DNA of 64,000 bases, from NCBI GenBank assembly GCA_048262255.1, contig JBLXFH010000001.1, positions 1 through 64,000 of the forward strand, given 5' to 3'. Shown here piece after piece: positions 18,768-26,965 of this stretch. Source of the DNA: JABMNT01 sp048262255 (lineage in GTDB: Bacteria; Pseudomonadota; Alphaproteobacteria; Rhodospirillales; Casp-alpha2). Each line of letters opens with the position of its first letter. Within the stretch, counting starts at the first letter, position 1. The position numbers and the translations under genes are program-made. The notes beneath the pieces were generated by a model. It ran no database searches. It saw only the letters and a list, made by a program, of their open reading frames with translations, and had not been told where the DNA came from.

Positions 18768-19526
18768 ATGGCAATTGGACAAGCGGAAACAAACGGAACG
18801 GCATCCCAAGAGGACGTTGCGCGGTTTACCTCCATCGCCGAAAGCTGGTGGGACCCGGACAGCGCCTTTGCCCCTCTGCATGCCATAAATCCACTGCGTC
18901 TCTCCTATATCCGGAGTCATTTGTGCCAGCACTTCAAACGCGACGAGGCTGCCGATCAGCCTCTGGACGGATTGACCATATTGGATATCGGTTGCGGAGG
19001 CGGCCTGTTATGTGAGCCTCTGGCCCGGCTGGGAGCTACCGTGACCGGGATTGATGCCGGTTACGAAAATATTGAAGTGGCGACAGAACATGCTGAAGCC
19101 ATGGACCTCAAAATCACCTACCGCCATGTCCTGCCTGAGCAATTTGAACGGGAAAAAGGACGCTATGATGTGGTCATCAACATGGAAGTCATTGAACATG
19201 TGAGCGATGTGACGGCGTTTCTGCAATCTTCCGCAGCACTGGTGCGTCCCGGTGGGGCCATGGTTTTATCGACCCTCAACCGTACGCTCAAATCATTGGC
19301 GCTGGCGAAAATCGGCGCCGAATACATATTACGCTGGGTGCCTGCGGGAACACACAACTGGCGGCAATTCGTTCAGCCTTCGGAATTGGCGGCCGGACTG
19401 CGACCAAACGGGGTGGAAATTGAGGATTTGCGGGGCATGATCTATAACCCGCTTAATGGTCAGTGGCAGTTAAGCCGCGATCTCGCTGTAAATTATCTGG
19501 CTTTTGCCGTGAAGGCTGATGATTAG
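18768..19526 (+). CDS. ubiG: Ubiquinone O-methyltransferase UbiG
   Basis: UbiG performs both SAM-dependent O-methylations of ubiquinone biosynthesis. The 252-residue protein has the diagnostic N-terminal block AESWWDPDSAFAPLHAINPL, the SAM motif I LDIGCGGGLLCEPLARLGA, and the C-terminal QLSRDLAVNYLAFAVK stretch. The start at 18768 is chosen because GGAG lies 9 bp upstream and the family signature begins soon after. An upstream open extension to 18477 is antisense to lysC and non-homologous. It is divergent from lysC and converges on the DUF1178 gene with a 12-bp gap. Confidence 0.95.
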   Translation: MAIGQAETNGTASQEDVARFTSIAESWWDPDSAFAPLHAINPLRLSYIRSHLCQHFKRDEAADQPLDGLTILDIGCGGGLLCEPLARLGATVTGIDAGYENIEVATEHAEAMDLKITYRHVLPEQFEREKGRYDVVINMEVIEHVSDVTAFLQSSAALVRPGGAMVLSTLNRTLKSLALAKIGAEYILRWVPAGTHNWRQFVQPSELAAGLRPNGVEIEDLRGMIYNPLNGQWQLSRDLAVNYLAFAVKADD

Positions 19527-19538
19527 AGTGGAGGTGCT

Positions 19539-19982
19539 TTAGTCGTTCCGGCGGGTCGATGGCAGGCGGTAAAACTCAACACCTTCTTCATCCAGTTCAC
19601 TGGCCTCTTCTTCGGTTGCTGTGCCCATAATGCCCCGCTGCTCGGCTTCTCCGTAATGAATGCGTTTGGCTTCTTCAGCAAAGCTCGCACCCACGTTGTC
19701 GCAGTTCTCCTCAACATGGTTGCGAATGGCCGTAACCGCTTCCAGAATCTTCTCGGCAACCTCATGCGCCCGCACTTCGGCATCGCCGTGCTCTTGTGGC
19801 TGCACCGATTTGGACCGGGACGAAGAGATGTTTGGAGACATAACGGATTTTGAAACAGAAATATCACCACAATGCGGGCAATCGACATCTCCGCCTTTGA
19901 CCTGTTCATCATATGTTGAACTGTCACGGAACCAGGCTTCAAACTCATGCCCGTTTGAACAATGGAGCTGATAGACAATCAT
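19539..19982 (-). CDS. DUF1178 family protein with zinc-ribbon motif
   Basis: The 147-residue protein begins MIVYQLHCSNGHEFEAWF and has a CPHCG knuckle near residue 38, giving two cysteine pairs of a rubredoxin/zinc-ribbon type. The rest is helical and acidic (RNHVEENCDNVGASFAEEA is the family-conserved part). DUF1178 has no established function but commonly occurs next to grxC and a nitrilase-family gene in alphaproteobacteria; both are nearby here. The start at 19982 is preferred over 19997 because the family motif begins directly at that methionine. Confidence 0.85.
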   Translation of the reverse strand: MIVYQLHCSNGHEFEAWFRDSSTYDEQVKGGDVDCPHCGDISVSKSVMSPNISSSRSKSVQPQEHGDAEVRAHEVAEKILEAVTAIRNHVEENCDNVGASFAEEAKRIHYGEAEQRGIMGTATEEEASELDEEGVEFYRLPSTRRND

Positions 19983-20078
19983 GACCGCACGATCCATCTT
20001 CTAAAAAACAATACCAAACGCGCTTACAACTCGTGTAAACCATGCCTTATACAACAAATAGTCCAAAACGGTTAATAA

Positions 20079-20699
20079 ATGCAAAACGAAATTGATCCCG
20101 ACAAAACTTCCCGCCATTTACGAATAAGCGAGCCATCACCCTGGATTGACCGGTTTTCGGCCTTGGCGCCAAAAGGTTTGCCTGTATTGGACCTTGCTGC
20201 CGGTGGTGGTCGGCACACACGTGTCTTTCTCCGCCAAGGTTATGACGTTACGGCCATCGACAAAAACACCAGTGCTCTGGAAACGCTTACTGATCAGGAC
20301 AACTTCGAGATCATTGCTTTTGACATGGAAACCGATGCCCCCGTGTTTACCAGAAACGGTCCACTGGCCGGAAGGCAGTTTGGCGCTATTGTTGTTGTCA
20401 ATTACCTTTACCGGCCTTTGATGCCCGCTCTGCTTGAGGCTCTCATGCCGGGAGGGCTGTTTCTGTATGAGACGTTTGCGCTTGGCAATGAGGCCTATTC
20501 AAGACCGCGCAATCCCGATCATCTGCTCAAATCCGGCGAATTGCTGGACCTCGTCATGCCGCACATGCAAATTGTCGCCTACGAACATGGCTTGGTTGAG
20601 AACGACGATTTACCCGGCGTCAAGCAGCGCCTGTGCGCCGTTAAGGATTTGGGTTCTAGCCTCAGGGAAGATGGTGAGCCGCCCGCGCACCGGCTGTAA
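20079..20699 (+). CDS. Class I SAM-dependent methyltransferase, TehB-like
   Basis: The 206-residue protein carries SAM motif I in VLDLAAGGGRHTRVFLRQGY, an acidic residue ending strand 2 (AIDKN), and FDME/VVNYLYRP in the motif II-III positions. Size and pattern resemble TehB-like small-molecule methyltransferases; the substrate is unknown. It lies in a gap between the divergently transcribed DUF1178 and the nitrilase gene and converges on the latter with 5 bp between stops. Confidence 0.8.
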   Translation: MQNEIDPDKTSRHLRISEPSPWIDRFSALAPKGLPVLDLAAGGGRHTRVFLRQGYDVTAIDKNTSALETLTDQDNFEIIAFDMETDAPVFTRNGPLAGRQFGAIVVVNYLYRPLMPALLEALMPGGLFLYETFALGNEAYSRPRNPDHLLKSGELLDLVMPHMQIVAYEHGLVENDDLPGVKQRLCAVKDLGSSLREDGEPPAHRL

Positions 20700-20704
20700 T
20701 TCCC

Positions 20705-21544
20705 TCAGGAAAAAACCCGGTCGTGGCTGAGCGAGGGAATTTTGCGGCGCACCTCATCCACCTGAGCCGGGTCGATCTCGGCAATGACAAAACCGTTTTC
20801 CGTCCCCCCATCACAGAGAACCTCTCCCCACGGGTCGACAATCAGCGAATGCCCATAGGTCATGCGCCCGCTGCCATGTTCACCGCACTGCGCCGAGGCA
20901 AAAACAAAACAGCCGTTTTCGATGGCCCGTGCCCGCAACAAGATATGCCAATGTGCTTTACCCGATGGCCGGGCAAAGGCCGATGGGACCGATAAAAAGC
21001 GCGCGCCGTCCTGTGCCAGTTGCCGATATAAATGCGGGAACCGCAGATCGTAACAAACCGTCATGCCCAACGGCCCCCAGGGCATTTCGGCCAGCACCGC
21101 TTCCGATCCTGGCTCGTAGGCTTTAGACTCGAGGTAGCGCTCCCCCTCCCCAAGATCGACATCAAACAGATGGATCTTGGTGTAGCGGTTACAGACATTG
21201 CCTTCGTCATCAATCAGAAACGAGCGGTTGGCAAATTTCGGATGGTCTTTTTCATCAATGGCCGTTTCATGCCTGAGCACCATGGAGCCAATCGACAGCC
21301 AGATTTTCAGCTCAGCCGCCAGCTTGCAAAACGCCTGCAGGGACGTATCCAGAGCTTCGTATGTCACCTTTTCAGAAAGCGCCTTGCGGTCCATATCAAG
21401 CACATTGGTGACTTCCGGCGTCAGGATCAGCGATGCGCCTGAGGCGTGGGCATCACGAATCAAAGCGCTGACCTGCGCCATATTCGCCTCGATATCAGGA
21501 CCAGAGGTTGGCTGGATACAGGCAACTTTGAATTTTTGGCTCAT
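20705..21544 (-). CDS. Carbon-nitrogen hydrolase, Nit1-like amidase
   Basis: The 279-residue nitrilase-superfamily enzyme has the full Glu-Lys-Cys triad: Glu44 in LTPEVTN, Lys123 in YTKIHLFDV and Cys164 in VCYDLRFPHLYR. The pattern around these residues (YTKIHLFDVDLGEG, AFARPSGKAHWHILLRARAIEN) is that of Nit1/NitB proteins, which hydrolyse deaminated glutathione as a repair activity. That activity is inferred from family resemblance. It is followed after grxC in the transcription direction, with a 27-bp gap, so the pair is probably an operon. Confidence 0.88.
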   Translation of the reverse strand: MSQKFKVACIQPTSGPDIEANMAQVSALIRDAHASGASLILTPEVTNVLDMDRKALSEKVTYEALDTSLQAFCKLAAELKIWLSIGSMVLRHETAIDEKDHPKFANRSFLIDDEGNVCNRYTKIHLFDVDLGEGERYLESKAYEPGSEAVLAEMPWGPLGMTVCYDLRFPHLYRQLAQDGARFLSVPSAFARPSGKAHWHILLRARAIENGCFVFASAQCGEHGSGRMTYGHSLIVDPWGEVLCDGGTENGFVIAEIDPAQVDEVRRKIPSLSHDRVFS

Positions 21545-21571
21545 CGTGAAAGGCTTTCAGGTTGATACTGT

Positions 21572-21832
21572 TTAGCTTGCGATGCCCAGTTTTTGGTCAA
21601 GCGTTCCCTGACTGTCGAGCCTGTAAATGCCGTCGCAGTCGCCGATATGTTCGCCATCGACAAAAACCTGCGGAACGGTCCGGCTGCCCGATTTTTCCGT
21701 CATTTCGCGTCGCTTCGAGGCGTCCATGGTGACGTCGATTTCCGTAAAATCAACGTTCTTGCTGCTCAGCAGCCCTTTCGCCCGATGACAATAGGGGCAA
21801 AAGGCAGTGGTATAAATCACAACATCGGCCAA
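21572..21832 (-). CDS. grxC: Glutaredoxin 3
   Basis: The 86-residue dithiol glutaredoxin has the CPYC redox motif in AFCPYCHRAKGLL, the cis-proline TVPQVF and the GDCDG glutathione-binding loop, typical of GrxC. The start is a TTG preceded by AAGGAA at about 9 bp; the nearest ATG is out of frame. In most alphaproteobacteria comF lies directly upstream of grxC. Here the comF gene is 11.5 kb away at 33380-34183, on the same strand. Confidence 0.93.
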   Translation of the reverse strand: MADVVIYTTAFCPYCHRAKGLLSSKNVDFTEIDVTMDASKRREMTEKSGSRTVPQVFVDGEHIGDCDGIYRLDSQGTLDQKLGIAS

Positions 21833-21923
21833 AGGTTCAGTTCCTTATCGTTTGAATTGGGTCTTCATCCGGCTGCGACAAACATAGGAAATTAACAGAA
21901 TAAATAAAGGCCTGAGATGATTA

Positions 21924-22817
21924 TTAAACCGCCCCCAGAGGCGCAGCGACGTTGAAAGGTCGTGGTTTGGCATGCAGATGCTCGACCAGAACAGCCCCCA
22001 GACGCTGCGCAGCCGGCAACGCATCTTTGCGGACGCGGACCGAAAACTCAGCCTCGGGAAGGGCTGGCAAAGCCATGGATTTCGGCGCTGCGACAAGCCC
22101 TTTGCCCAACCAGCGGGGGGTACGCGCCGTCACCGCCAGCCCGGCCTTTACGGAAGCTATTATTCCGGCCAGGCTCGGACTTGTCACGGCGATGCGATAA
22201 GGATTCTCCCTTTCATCCAAAGCCGTAATGGCGGCTTCCCGAAAGCCGCAGGGCGCATCCAGAACCGCCAGCGGTAGCGCATCTTTGGGAAATGCAGAGA
22301 CACCCTGCTCCGCACACAGCCAGATCATGGGCTCACGCACAACGGCCACTTCATCCATTTCGACCGCGCTTCGCATTGCCAGCAGAACGTCGATACGGCG
22401 GGCACGAAAATCTTCGCTCAGATCGCCGCTCCGACCAACCCGCACATCCAGGCGCACACGCGGATGGGTTCGGGCGAAATCATTGAGGATGGCAGGCAAG
22501 GCATCGTCCGTAAAATCCTGGGTCATTCCCAATCCCGCGTTACCATTCGTAACCACTCCAGCAAGGCTCAGCATAGCTTCGCGTTCTGCCGCCAGCATCC
22601 GCCGAGCATGCCCGACAAGGCGTTCTCCGGCTTCCGTCAATACGCGCCGCCGCCCGACGGCCTCCAGTAACGGCACTTCGGCAATCTCGCCAAGGCGCTG
22701 CATTTGGGCGGTAACGGCGGGCGCGGTGCGACCAACAATTTCCGCTGTGCGCGCCAGCGTGCCCGTATCGGCAAAAGCGACAAGGGTTTCCAATAAGTCT
22801 GTACCAAAATGCTTCAT
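21924..22817 (-). CDS. LysR-family transcriptional regulator
   Basis: The 297-residue protein has the N-terminal winged helix-turn-helix (residues 1-65; TLARTAEIVGRTAPAVTAQM) and a LysR substrate-binding domain. It is divergent from the tautomerase gene, the usual LysR arrangement, and the shared intergenic region contains an 11-bp direct repeat. The effector is unknown. The HTH helix lacks the most common residues of the family but the domain assignment is clear. Confidence 0.88.
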   Translation of the reverse strand: MKHFGTDLLETLVAFADTGTLARTAEIVGRTAPAVTAQMQRLGEIAEVPLLEAVGRRRVLTEAGERLVGHARRMLAAEREAMLSLAGVVTNGNAGLGMTQDFTDDALPAILNDFARTHPRVRLDVRVGRSGDLSEDFRARRIDVLLAMRSAVEMDEVAVVREPMIWLCAEQGVSAFPKDALPLAVLDAPCGFREAAITALDERENPYRIAVTSPSLAGIIASVKAGLAVTARTPRWLGKGLVAAPKSMALPALPEAEFSVRVRKDALPAAQRLGAVLVEHLHAKPRPFNVAAPLGAV

Positions 22818-22818
22818 T

Positions 22819-22861
22819 ATTCAATTTTATCTAATTACTAATCAAAAACAATTCAATTTTA
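22819..22861. promoter_or_regulatory. Direct repeat in the LysR/tautomerase intergenic region
   Basis: ATTCAATTTTA occurs twice, at 22819-22829 and 22851-22861, exactly 32 bp apart (about three helical turns). It sits in an AT-rich gap directly upstream of both divergent genes. Location and spacing suit an autoregulatory LysR binding region with sites on one DNA face. No experimental site is known. Confidence 0.4.
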
Positions 22862-22925
22862 ATAATCTTTCGGTTTTGCCAGAGTGTTTCCATTGACGCC
22901 ACGAACCAATCCGAAAGGAAACATC

Positions 22926-23336
22926 ATGCCGCTTTTATCCGTTGCCGTAACCGGCCAGCCTGATCCGCAACGCTCCGCCGCCCTTGCCGATATCCTGACC
23001 GATCTAACCAACCAGCATCTTGGCAAGAAACCGGCCCTGACTGCCGTCGCCATCCATTATCTCGACCCGGACCATTGGGCCGTTGGCGGAAAACCCCTCA
23101 GCAAACAAAATGCGAACAGTTTTTCCCTGACCATTCGGGTCACACAGGGAACCAACACCAAACCCCAGTACGATGCCTACATCGACGCCGTATTCGCGGC
23201 CCTTTCGGACCTGATGGGGTCTGTCCGGGATGAGAGTTACATCATCATTGAGGAAATCCCGGCTGCGGCGTGGGGATTTGGGGGACGGACACAGGAACAC
23301 AGATATATTTCGGGTCAGGTCACCAGCGCCGCTTAA
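22926..23336 (+). CDS. Tautomerase-superfamily protein
   Basis: The 136-residue protein starts Met-Pro-Leu-Leu, so Met removal would expose the catalytic Pro1 of the 4-oxalocrotonate tautomerase superfamily. Its single chain of about 135 residues could hold two beta-alpha-beta units, as in the MIF/CHMI-sized branch. AAAGGAAA precedes the ATG at 22926, so the upstream in-frame ATG at 22884 is rejected. It is divergent from a LysR regulator that probably controls it. Substrate unknown. Confidence 0.8.
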   Translation: MPLLSVAVTGQPDPQRSAALADILTDLTNQHLGKKPALTAVAIHYLDPDHWAVGGKPLSKQNANSFSLTIRVTQGTNTKPQYDAYIDAVFAALSDLMGSVRDESYIIIEEIPAAAWGFGGRTQEHRYISGQVTSAA

Positions 23337-23347
23337 TCGGACCGTCG

Positions 23348-23926
23348 TCAATCCTGCCGGCGCAACGATGACGGAGGCCTGTTGTAAACGGCCTTAAACG
23401 CATCATTAAAGCGCCGTACGCTTTTAAAGCCCGCAGCAAAAGCGATTTCGGCAATCGGCAGATTGGTCTCGTCAATCATTCGTTTTGCCCTTTGCACACG
23501 GCGGGTTGCGGCGACTTGCGCAGGACTGGCCCCGACATGCTTTGCAAATAACCGTGACAAATGACGGGGCCCGACACCAAGCCGCTCGGTCAGCTCCTCC
23601 AGTCCGGCATGATCAAGAAATCCGTCATCGATCAAGCGCAGGGCACAGCCTACGGTGGTAGCCGTGCCTTTCCATGCCGGACTACCCTGCGCCGTTTCCG
23701 GTCGGCAGCGCAAACACGGCCGAAACCCCGCCTGTTCGGCAGCAGCGGCAGACGGGTAGAATGAAACATTCGTCGACTTAGCCGGACGCACGGGACAGAC
23801 CGGGCGGCAATAGATGCGGGTGGTCCGCACACCTGTGAAGAACAGTCCGTCATAGGCGACATCACGCGCCAAACGGGCACGCTCACAAACTTCCGGGTCC
23901 AGGACGAGTACGGATTCAGCTTTCAT
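23348..23926 (-). CDS. AdaA-like Ada metal-binding / AraC HTH protein
   Basis: The 192-residue protein has the Ada N-terminal zinc domain (RTTRIYCRPVCPVRP, then FRPCLRCRPE; four cysteines) followed by an AraC-type helix-turn-helix region (VGPRHLSRLFAKHVGASPAQ and IAEIAFAAGFKSVRRFNDAF). This is the layout of Bacillus AdaA. That protein takes methyl groups from DNA methylphosphotriesters onto a cysteine and then activates alkylation-repair genes. The C-terminal O6-alkylguanine methyltransferase of E. coli Ada and the AlkA fusion of other homologues are both absent, and no such gene is adjacent. It converges on the tautomerase gene with 11 bp between stops. Confidence 0.82.
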   Translation of the reverse strand: MKAESVLVLDPEVCERARLARDVAYDGLFFTGVRTTRIYCRPVCPVRPAKSTNVSFYPSAAAAEQAGFRPCLRCRPETAQGSPAWKGTATTVGCALRLIDDGFLDHAGLEELTERLGVGPRHLSRLFAKHVGASPAQVAATRRVQRAKRMIDETNLPIAEIAFAAGFKSVRRFNDAFKAVYNRPPSSLRRQD

Positions 23927-24059
23927 GGCCAAACATTATCACCGATGCCGGCCTGCCCACTAGCCGGAATCGGACCTGATCGGGGGATGGAGTCCGTATC
24001 CGGCCAGACAACCCGGCAATGGAATGCAAAAAGCGGCCATCACATCCAGGAGATTTATA

Positions 24060-24974
24060 TTGAAAACCAATGACTATAATCCGCTGCGAGAAACTGCCTT
24101 GCTTGTCACCCTGGCTTTTCTATGGGGCAGTTCTTTTACCTTGATCAAGGTCGCCGTCGAAGACATTCCTCCTGCCACCATCGTTCTTGCGCGGCTTTTC
24201 ATCGGCACGGCGCTGCTCATGCTCCTCGTGCGGCTTCAGGGGATTTCCCTGCCGAAAATCCCGGCTCTTTGGGGGGGCTTCTTCATTCAGGGAATTCTGC
24301 AAAGTGCGCTGCCGTTCACCCTCATCAGCTGGGGCGAACAACATATTGATAGCGGCCTGGCTGGCCTCCTTAATTCAACGCCGCCGCTGTTTACGTTTCT
24401 GATCTTATTTTTTCTTCTTGGGCAAAGAGACGCTCCTTTACGCAAATTTATCGGAGTAACCATTGGTCTCGTAGGCGTTATTGTCACTCTTGGACCTGAC
24501 GTCCTTAGTGGCTTGAGCAGCAGCACACTCGGGCAACTGGCCGTCACCGGATCAAGTATCAGCTATGCCCTTGCGGCCATCTATGCCCGGCGTTTCTCCG
24601 AGCAACCCGTCGTCCTGACGGCGGCCTGTTCCATGTTCATGGCAACTCTGGTGATGATGCCTATCTCGCTTTATTTCGACCAGCCTTGGGCCCTTACTCC
24701 ATCCACCGGGGCCCTTTGGTCCGTTGCGGCACTTGGTGTTCTATCAACGGCTCTGGCCATGATCATCTATTTTCGATTGGTCAAAACCATAGGTGCCATT
24801 GGCGTGACAAGCGGTAGCTATCTGCGCGCCGGGTTCAGTGTGCTATTGGGTGCTGTCTTCCTTGACGAAAGCATGGGGCCCAGCCTTGTTGCCGGGTTTG
24901 TTCTGATTCTGCTCAGTGTCGCCATTGTCACCGGACAACTACGTTGGCCCGGATCAGGAAAGACCCGCCTCTAA
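24060..24974 (+). CDS. EamA/DMT-family transporter
   Basis: The 304-residue membrane protein has about ten hydrophobic segments in two EamA repeats (first beginning LLVTLAFLWGSSFTLIKV, second near residue 155), typical of drug/metabolite exporters of the RhaT/YdcZ type. Substrate is unknown. The start is taken as TTG at 24060 because AGGAG lies 7 bp upstream; the ATG at 24024 lacks a comparable site and adds 12 residues. It is a single gene between AdaA-like and ABM genes. Confidence 0.85.
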   Translation: MKTNDYNPLRETALLVTLAFLWGSSFTLIKVAVEDIPPATIVLARLFIGTALLMLLVRLQGISLPKIPALWGGFFIQGILQSALPFTLISWGEQHIDSGLAGLLNSTPPLFTFLILFFLLGQRDAPLRKFIGVTIGLVGVIVTLGPDVLSGLSSSTLGQLAVTGSSISYALAAIYARRFSEQPVVLTAACSMFMATLVMMPISLYFDQPWALTPSTGALWSVAALGVLSTALAMIIYFRLVKTIGAIGVTSGSYLRAGFSVLLGAVFLDESMGPSLVAGFVLILLSVAIVTGQLRWPGSGKTRL

Positions 24975-25014
24975 GGTCAGCAACCGACGGTTCAGGGCAA
25001 GCTAACGCCCATCG

Positions 25015-25362
25015 TCAGGTATTGTGGACGGAACGGCTGTCGCCCGGTGCCTGTTCGCGCTCATTCAAGCCGTAGTCTCTTAACACATGAGCAATGCGGA
25101 TGCGGTAATCGCTGAAAATAGCCGCGCGGCCTCGTGCCTGAGCGCTACGGTGTGATTGCAGATTACGCCATTCTTCAATAGCCGCTTCATTCTCAAAGAA
25201 CGACAGTGACAAAAGCTTGTTGTCATTGACCAGACTCTGAAACCGCTCAATGGAAATAAAACCGTCAATCTCCTGAAGCTGCGGTAGCAAACTGGCTGCA
25301 ATATCCAGATACTGCGGTTTGTTTTCCGGGTCCATTTCAACTTCAAAAAGAACAGCAATCAT
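25015..25362 (-). CDS. Antibiotic-biosynthesis-monooxygenase (ABM) domain protein
   Basis: The 115-residue protein shows the dimeric alpha/beta-barrel pattern of ABM proteins: an N-terminal strand IAVLFEVEMDPE, LLPQLQEIDGFISIERF, SLSFFENEAAIEEWRN and HRSAQARGR. These enzymes oxidise quinone-like or heme-like substrates or act as small-molecule chaperones; the substrate here is unknown. Its start overlaps the stop of the NIPSNAP gene by four bases (ATGA) with AAGGAA upstream, so the two are translationally coupled. An ArsR-type regulator is divergent. Confidence 0.8.
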   Translation of the reverse strand: MIAVLFEVEMDPENKPQYLDIAASLLPQLQEIDGFISIERFQSLVNDNKLLSLSFFENEAAIEEWRNLQSHRSAQARGRAAIFSDYRIRIAHVLRDYGLNEREQAPGDSRSVHNT

Positions 25363-25688
25363 TGATTTTCCTTCATATGATGGGGTGCGGATGCCAGCTT
25401 CAGAAACGTTCGGTCCTCGCGTAGTATAAATTTCTCTTTCTGGGCAAATTCATAATTTTCCCGGCCCAGCGGGTCGGCGCTCAAGCGCGCCCGATAGGCT
25501 TCATAGGCGGCCAAGCTCTCGATGTTATAAACCCCATAAGCCCGCGTTGACGAGCCTTCATGCGGCGCATAATAGCCGATCAGCTCCGCCCCGCAGCGCG
25601 GAATGGCTTGGCCCCAGTTTTTTGAATACTGGATGAATTGTTCTTTTTGGGTCGGGTCAATGTGGTAGCGAATAAAGCAGGTAATCAT
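25359..25688 (-). CDS. NIPSNAP family protein
   Basis: The 109-residue protein has the NIPSNAP ferredoxin-like pattern: ITCFIRYHIDPTQKEQF, then WGQAIPRCGAELIGYYAP, and a Tyr/Ala-rich AAYEAYRARLSADP segment. AGGAG lies 6-7 bp before the ATG. It overlaps the ABM gene by four bases and is divergent from the ArsR-type regulator, across a 69-bp gap. Both products share the dimeric alpha/beta-barrel fold, suggesting linked action on one small molecule. No specific reaction can be assigned. Confidence 0.8.
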   Translation of the reverse strand: MITCFIRYHIDPTQKEQFIQYSKNWGQAIPRCGAELIGYYAPHEGSSTRAYGVYNIESLAAYEAYRARLSADPLGRENYEFAQKEKFILREDRTFLKLASAPHHMKENQ

Positions 25689-25757
25689 CGGTTTCTCCTA
25701 TGTGAAACCCGGATCATACAGGTTGAAATAAATTCATGCTTCGCTTACTATCGAACT

Positions 25758-26438
25758 ATGAAAGAAGGACCTGACATCGCTTTACTGGGATCGCTGATTG
25801 GCGACCCGGCACGCGCCAATATGCTGGTCGCCCTGATCAGTGGCAAAGCGCTGACCGCCAGTGAACTGGCGGCGGAAGCCAGCATCACCCTACAGACCAC
25901 AAGTTCGCATTTGAGTAAACTGGAAGCGGCATCCTTGATCCGCCGCCGCAAACAGGGCCGGCACCATTATTTCACCCTGGCCGATGACGATGTGGCCGCC
26001 GTGCTGGAAGCGATGATGGGGCTGGCCGCCAAACAGGGGCATTTGCGCACCCGCACCGGCCCGCGCGACCCGGCGCTGCGCAAAGCCCGCATTTGCTACA
26101 ACCATCTGGCTGGCGAGTTTGGAGTTCATATGTTCGACAGCCTCCGGGCCCGGCAGTATATTCTCGAAGAGGCCGAGGAGCTTGAGCTCACCGAGAGCGG
26201 TCATTCCTTCATTTCAGAATTGGGTATTAATATTCAGGCCATTGCCTCACCACGCCGCCCGTTGTGCCGGTCGTGTCTTGACTGGAGTGCGCGGCGCACC
26301 CATCTGGCGGGTTCACTGGGCACCGCTTTGCTGAATCGGTTTTTTGACCTGAGCTGGGCCAAGCGCCTTGAAAACAGCCGCATCATCACGTTTTCGGCCC
26401 ACGGCGAACGGGAGTTTCTGGAAAGATTTCCGGTTTGA
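25758..26438 (+). CDS. ArsR-type winged-helix transcriptional regulator
   Basis: The 226-residue protein has an N-terminal ArsR-like winged helix (residues 5-85; LIGDPARANMLVALISG, then SITLQTTSSHLSKLEAASLI and RRRKQGRHHYFTL). About 140 further residues include cysteines in PLCRSCLDW. Family members with this long tail respond to metals or small molecules. It is divergent from the NIPSNAP/ABM pair and likely represses it. The start at 25758 is the first methionine before the winged helix; the longer frame overlaps the NIPSNAP gene. Confidence 0.82.
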   Translation: MKEGPDIALLGSLIGDPARANMLVALISGKALTASELAAEASITLQTTSSHLSKLEAASLIRRRKQGRHHYFTLADDDVAAVLEAMMGLAAKQGHLRTRTGPRDPALRKARICYNHLAGEFGVHMFDSLRARQYILEEAEELELTESGHSFISELGINIQAIASPRRPLCRSCLDWSARRTHLAGSLGTALLNRFFDLSWAKRLENSRIITFSAHGEREFLERFPV

Positions 26439-26464
26439 TGCACCCTTGAAGGGAAGTGAGAAAA

Positions 26465-26953
26465 ATGAAACTTGAAGGATCCTGTCACTGTCAGGCAGTT
26501 CGGTTTTCCCTGACTTCGCACCACCCCTACCCGTTTAATGTCTGCTATTGCTCGATTTGTCGCAAAACAGCGGGCAGCGGCGGTTTTGCCATCAATTTAT
26601 CCGGCGAGGCAGACAGTCTGGAAATCGAGGGCAAGGAATATCTCTCGGTCTATCAGGCCCGGGAAACCGACCCGCTGACAAAAGCCGTCACGGAAAGCCC
26701 CATGCAGCGAAACTTCTGCAAAGTCTGCGGGTCGCAACTCTGGTGCTGGGACCCGAGATGGCCAGCGCTTATCCATCCCCACGCCGGAGCCATCGATACA
26801 GAACTACCCGCGGCGCCTGAACGCACGCATTTAATGCTCGATTCCAAGCCGGACTGGGTGCCGCTTCTGTTATCCGAACATGACCAGACGTTTGACGCCT
26901 ATCCATCGGAAAGCATCGCTGACTGGCATGAGCGCCTGCATCTGACAAGTTAA
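26465..26953 (+). CDS. GFA (glutathione-dependent formaldehyde-activating) family protein
   Basis: The 162-residue protein has the zinc-binding cysteine pattern of the GFA/CENP-V family: CHC in GSCHCQAV, CYCSICRK, and FCKVCGSQL. Family members bind two zinc ions in a beta-tent fold; some act on S-hydroxymethylglutathione, but most have no proven reaction. An AGGGAAG sequence precedes the ATG at 26465. It follows the ArsR-type gene by 26 bp and could be cotranscribed with it. Confidence 0.85.
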   Translation: MKLEGSCHCQAVRFSLTSHHPYPFNVCYCSICRKTAGSGGFAINLSGEADSLEIEGKEYLSVYQARETDPLTKAVTESPMQRNFCKVCGSQLWCWDPRWPALIHPHAGAIDTELPAAPERTHLMLDSKPDWVPLLLSEHDQTFDAYPSESIADWHERLHLTS

Positions 26954-26965
26954 GCCAGAGATGCC

